A stretch of DNA of 64,000 nt from Phycisphaerales bacterium (GTDB lineage Bacteria; Planctomycetota; Phycisphaerae; Sedimentisphaerales; Anaerobacaceae). Below the pieces are notes generated by a model that saw only the letters and a program-made list of their open reading frames with translations, was not told where the DNA came from and searched no databases. Shown here piece by piece: positions 62,057-64,000 of the stretch (position 1 is the stretch's first letter; every line of letters starts with the position of its first letter). Made by a program: the position numbers and the translations under genes. Location: contig PLLP01000002.1 of the NCBI GenBank assembly GCA_003141315.1, forward strand, positions 62,001 through 126,000. The letters are read 5' to 3'.

Positions 62057-62547
62057 AATTTCACCAGTGTTTGTTTTTATATTGTTAATAAACAGATTGT
62101 ATATATGCGAACTATCTTGTCAATAAGAATTTTAAAAATAATTTAAACTTACAAAGGCGTATGGGTTTATTGATAGGCTGTGGATAACTTGTTAAGAAAT
62201 GCCGGTTTCTTTTAACAGGTAAATCGCCGGACGGAGCAACAAGCGGGCATTTACCGGTAAGGTAGTTTCTCTTAACAGAGGCTTCAACAGCTTTTGCACA
62301 TAGGTTATTATCTTAAACCTTTCTATAAAGGGTTGTTAAATAAGGGATTACAATATACCCTCTGTGAGAAATCACACTACTATCAGGGTATATGAATACT
62401 ACTAATATTTTAAAATATATATTATAGTATAGGGTATTCATCTAACTTTTGCCTTGTGACTATAACGAGCAGGCTTCAAATAAAAACGTCGCCAAGGCTT
62501 TGTTAATGAGCCGTTGGCGACGCAGGTTATTTACATTTCAAGAGCCA
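62057..62547. other. Regulatory or unexplained intergenic region upstream of marR
   Basis: 490 bases without a gene. Contents: two or three CTGTTAA-AGAAA-type motifs (62190 inverted, 62207-62219, 62267-62279); palindrome TTACCGGTAA near 62252; TGTGGATAA at 62171 (a DnaA box sequence); inverted ATATACCCT (about 62352)/AGGGTATAT (about 62386) with a further TATAGGGTATTC copy near 62436; A/T-rich 62398-62435. It could be a dense operator region or an unannotated element. A terminator for the next gene is at its right end. Confidence 0.55.
62481..62522 (-). terminator. Terminator after the YncE-like gene
   Basis: On the minus strand CGTCGCCAA...GGCT/AGCC...TTGGCGACG (62487-62522, 9 bp plus 4 bp stem) is followed by TTTTTATTTG. 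It lies 26 bases after the stop codon. Confidence 0.85.
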
Positions 62548-63609
62548 TTATTTTTGAGAGGGGCCGACAATTAATAATTCGAACGAGCCCGGCTCGAAAT
62601 TTCTGCGGCGGCCACCCTGCACCTCGCCGGCAGCAGGGGCCTTGAGTTTCGCTGTCACAAGATATACCAAATGCGTTTTCATATCGAGGGTCATCGTGCG
62701 TGCCATCGGCGCTGTTGAAACAGTCTCAACAACTTTAAACTGGCCCGGCGTCTCTTCCTTTACGACGGTAAGCGTGCCATCCTGACCATTAGAGCTGAAT
62801 GCAAGGCCTGCCTGCGGGTCAAACCCTGCCCCATCAGGACCTTTGCCTATCTCCGCCGTCGCGATGACCTTGCCGGTTGTGTAATCACTTATTACCATTT
62901 TGCCGTTCGAGCAGACGGAAAATAGCCGGTTGTTCCTGCGGTCAATCGCTAATCCGCTTGGTTCTTCGCCGGGCGCTAACGGCCATCGTTTGGTGACGGT
63001 CATCTTTACCGCGTCTATCGCAGCGATTTCACTCGTGTCCTCGATATTGACAAATACCTGTCCCTTCTCATCAGATTCTGCGAATTCCGGCTTGCCGCCC
63101 AATGGTATTGTGCCGAGAAGTTTGTTGCTGTTGGCGTCGATAACACTGCAGTCGCTGCTTCCGCCGTTAAATACGAAAACGCGATTTGTCATCTGGTCAA
63201 ACATAATGGCATCGGGCCTGTTGCCGACTTTGATGCGGCTGGTCTCTTTTAAAGTAGCGAGGTCAAAGACGGTGACCGAGTTATCGCCGCCGTTGCTTAT
63301 AAAACCTTTATTGCGCTTGGGAGCGATTGCTATGCCGTGGACGCCCGGCGTGTTGTTAATATCGCCGATCACTTTTTCTTTCGCTGTATCGAAAACTACG
63401 ACATGGGTCTGGTGCGAAATATAACACCGCTGTGTGCTGCTATCGACGGCAAGAGCATCCCATCCGCCATCTCCGCCTATAGGAATTTTCTTTATCAGTT
63501 TATACGATGACTCTTTTTCCGCACCTGCCGCGACGCCGTTTAACGCAATCGTGCAGAGGGCGGCTGTTAATAACAGCACACTAATTAAACATCTTTTTTT
63601 GGCATTCAT
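62548..63609 (-). CDS. Secreted YncE/YVTN-type beta-propeller protein
   Basis: 353 residues with a signal peptide (RCLISVLLLTAALCTIALNG). The mature part has YVTN-like blade repeats, for example GVHGIAIAPKRNKGFISNGG, DNSVTVFDLATLKETSRIKV, GNRPDAIMFDQMTNRVFVFN and PSGLAIDRRNNRLFSVCSNG. This is the YncE/NHL-like propeller fold, usually a protein- or ligand-binding scaffold outside the membrane. Start ATG at 63609 with AAGGAG nearby. Confidence 0.9.
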   Translation of the reverse strand: MNAKKRCLISVLLLTAALCTIALNGVAAGAEKESSYKLIKKIPIGGDGGWDALAVDSSTQRCYISHQTHVVVFDTAKEKVIGDINNTPGVHGIAIAPKRNKGFISNGGDNSVTVFDLATLKETSRIKVGNRPDAIMFDQMTNRVFVFNGGSSDCSVIDANSNKLLGTIPLGGKPEFAESDEKGQVFVNIEDTSEIAAIDAVKMTVTKRWPLAPGEEPSGLAIDRRNNRLFSVCSNGKMVISDYTTGKVIATAEIGKGPDGAGFDPQAGLAFSSNGQDGTLTVVKEETPGQFKVVETVSTAPMARTMTLDMKTHLVYLVTAKLKAPAAGEVQGGRRRNFEPGSFELLIVGPSQK

Positions 63610-63717
63610 TTGTTTTTCTCCTTATAAAATATTTTATACCATCGATATTTCGCGTATTGCGTGATTCACGACATTTTATGATACCGAAACGTCCTTGAGT
63701 TGCAATAAGAGAAATGC

Positions 63718-64000
63718 TTAGGAGGATTTCAGGACAGCCCAGCGGAACTTGGCGGATGCGCTGCGGGGGTTTGCGTTGATTTCTTTGGATTGCGGCGTGA
63801 TGGGGTCATCGGCGGTCCGCCATATGGCGGAGTATATGCCGTTTCGGACGCCTTCGCGAAAAGCCTTTTTGACGAGGCGGTCTTCGCCGCTGTGGAAACT
63901 GATAATTCCGATTCTGCCACCCGGATGCAGGCAGTATGGGGCGACTCGCAAAAGTTCTTTCAGGCAGCCAAGCTCATCATTGACTAATATGCGCAGGGCC
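63718..64000 (-). CDS. rsmH: 16S rRNA (cytosine1402-N4)-methyltransferase RsmH, 3' part
   Basis: The frame is open from the window edge to a stop at 63718 (94 codons seen). C-terminal RsmH signatures: ALRILVNDELGCLKELL, LHPGGRIGIISFHSGEDRLV, KKAFREG and the ending EINANPRSASAKFRWAVLK. RsmH methylates C1402 of 16S rRNA and normally leads the division/cell-wall cluster, which would lie beyond the right edge. Confidence 0.95.
   Translation of the reverse strand, partial: ALRILVNDELGCLKELLRVAPYCLHPGGRIGIISFHSGEDRLVKKAFREGVRNGIYSAIWRTADDPITPQSKEINANPRSASAKFRWAVLKSS

Noticed and set aside
61648-62179. Two TTATCCACA (DnaA box) matches as a possible replication origin
   Set aside because: Only two matches about 520 bases apart, one inside the MarR gene, and no dnaA/dnaN/gyrB neighbours; not enough for an origin call.

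Overview
The window looks like part of a chromosome from a Planctomycetota bacterium, most likely class Phycisphaerae (an inference from gene content). Pointers are the planctomycete-type dockerin C-terminus and GLUG repeats, a PEP-CTERM protein, DUF6249-, DUF6599- and DUF362-like proteins, a giant BadF/HgdB-type dehydratase-activase fusion, and intergenic DNA full of small palindromic repeats, some of which have entered genes. No phage, transposase, CRISPR array, tRNA or rRNA was seen.

Layout. 1-2.7 kb: 5' part of an exported GH31 glycosidase and two small membrane-protein genes. 3-7.2 kb: ftsK, a TPR-like protein, a site-2 protease. 7.5-9.2 kb: short flagellin, fliS, a small coiled-coil protein. 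9.3-13.5 kb: exported sialate O-acetylesterase-type enzyme facing an overlapping PP-loop ATPase/methyltransferase pair. 13.7-14.5 kb: GIY-YIG protein and tmRNA. 14.7-20.2 kb: an L-arabinose module (mutarotase lipoprotein, sodium symporter, ribulokinase, ribulose-5-P 4-epimerase). 20.2-22.2 kb: about 1 kb of repeats with two perfect parS sites, then parB. 22.3-26.6 kb: dtd, an MBL/beta-CASP nuclease, a sugar isomerase-like protein, dapB. 26.7-28.2 kb: ECF sigma factor, a membrane partner and a divergent DUF6249-like gene. 28.3-30.9 kb: B12-radical SAM enzyme, tatC, tatA. 31.2-32.1 kb: a frameshifted PEP-CTERM repeat protein. 32.3-37.5 kb: DUF6599-like gene and a three-gene Tat-linked redox cluster. 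38.2-44.7 kb: an unidentified structured RNA, nusA-infB-rbfA, a degenerate endonuclease III-like gene, hisG. 44.9-50.3 kb: efp, a secreted protein, an HtrA-like protease, a GLUG/dockerin protein. 50.9-54.7 kb: promoter and leader RNA, then ilvB-ilvN-ilvC. 54.8-60.8 kb: lipoprotein, RNase P RNA, the BadF/HgdB fusion. 61-64 kb: Skp-like protein with a MarR regulator, a YncE-like propeller, and the 3' part of rsmH.

How the genes fit together. GH31 glycosidase, acetylesterase, arabinose module and dockerin protein suggest a plant-polysaccharide degrader. The Tat genes lie just upstream of three genes carrying twin-arginine motifs, so an exported iron-sulfur/aldo-keto redox system is plausible. 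Core functions are represented by ftsK, parB/parS, nusA/infB/rbfA, efp, tmRNA, RNase P RNA, dtd and rsmH, and biosynthesis by dapB, hisG and ilvBNC.

The most unusual signals are the structured RNA with a strong terminator before nusA, the ilv leader RNA, the enlarged RNase P RNA built partly from repeat-like hairpins, the parS pair with no parA beside parB, the repeats captured inside infB, the aldo/keto reductase, the BadF fusion and probably ilvB, and the TA-slippage frameshift in the PEP-CTERM gene.
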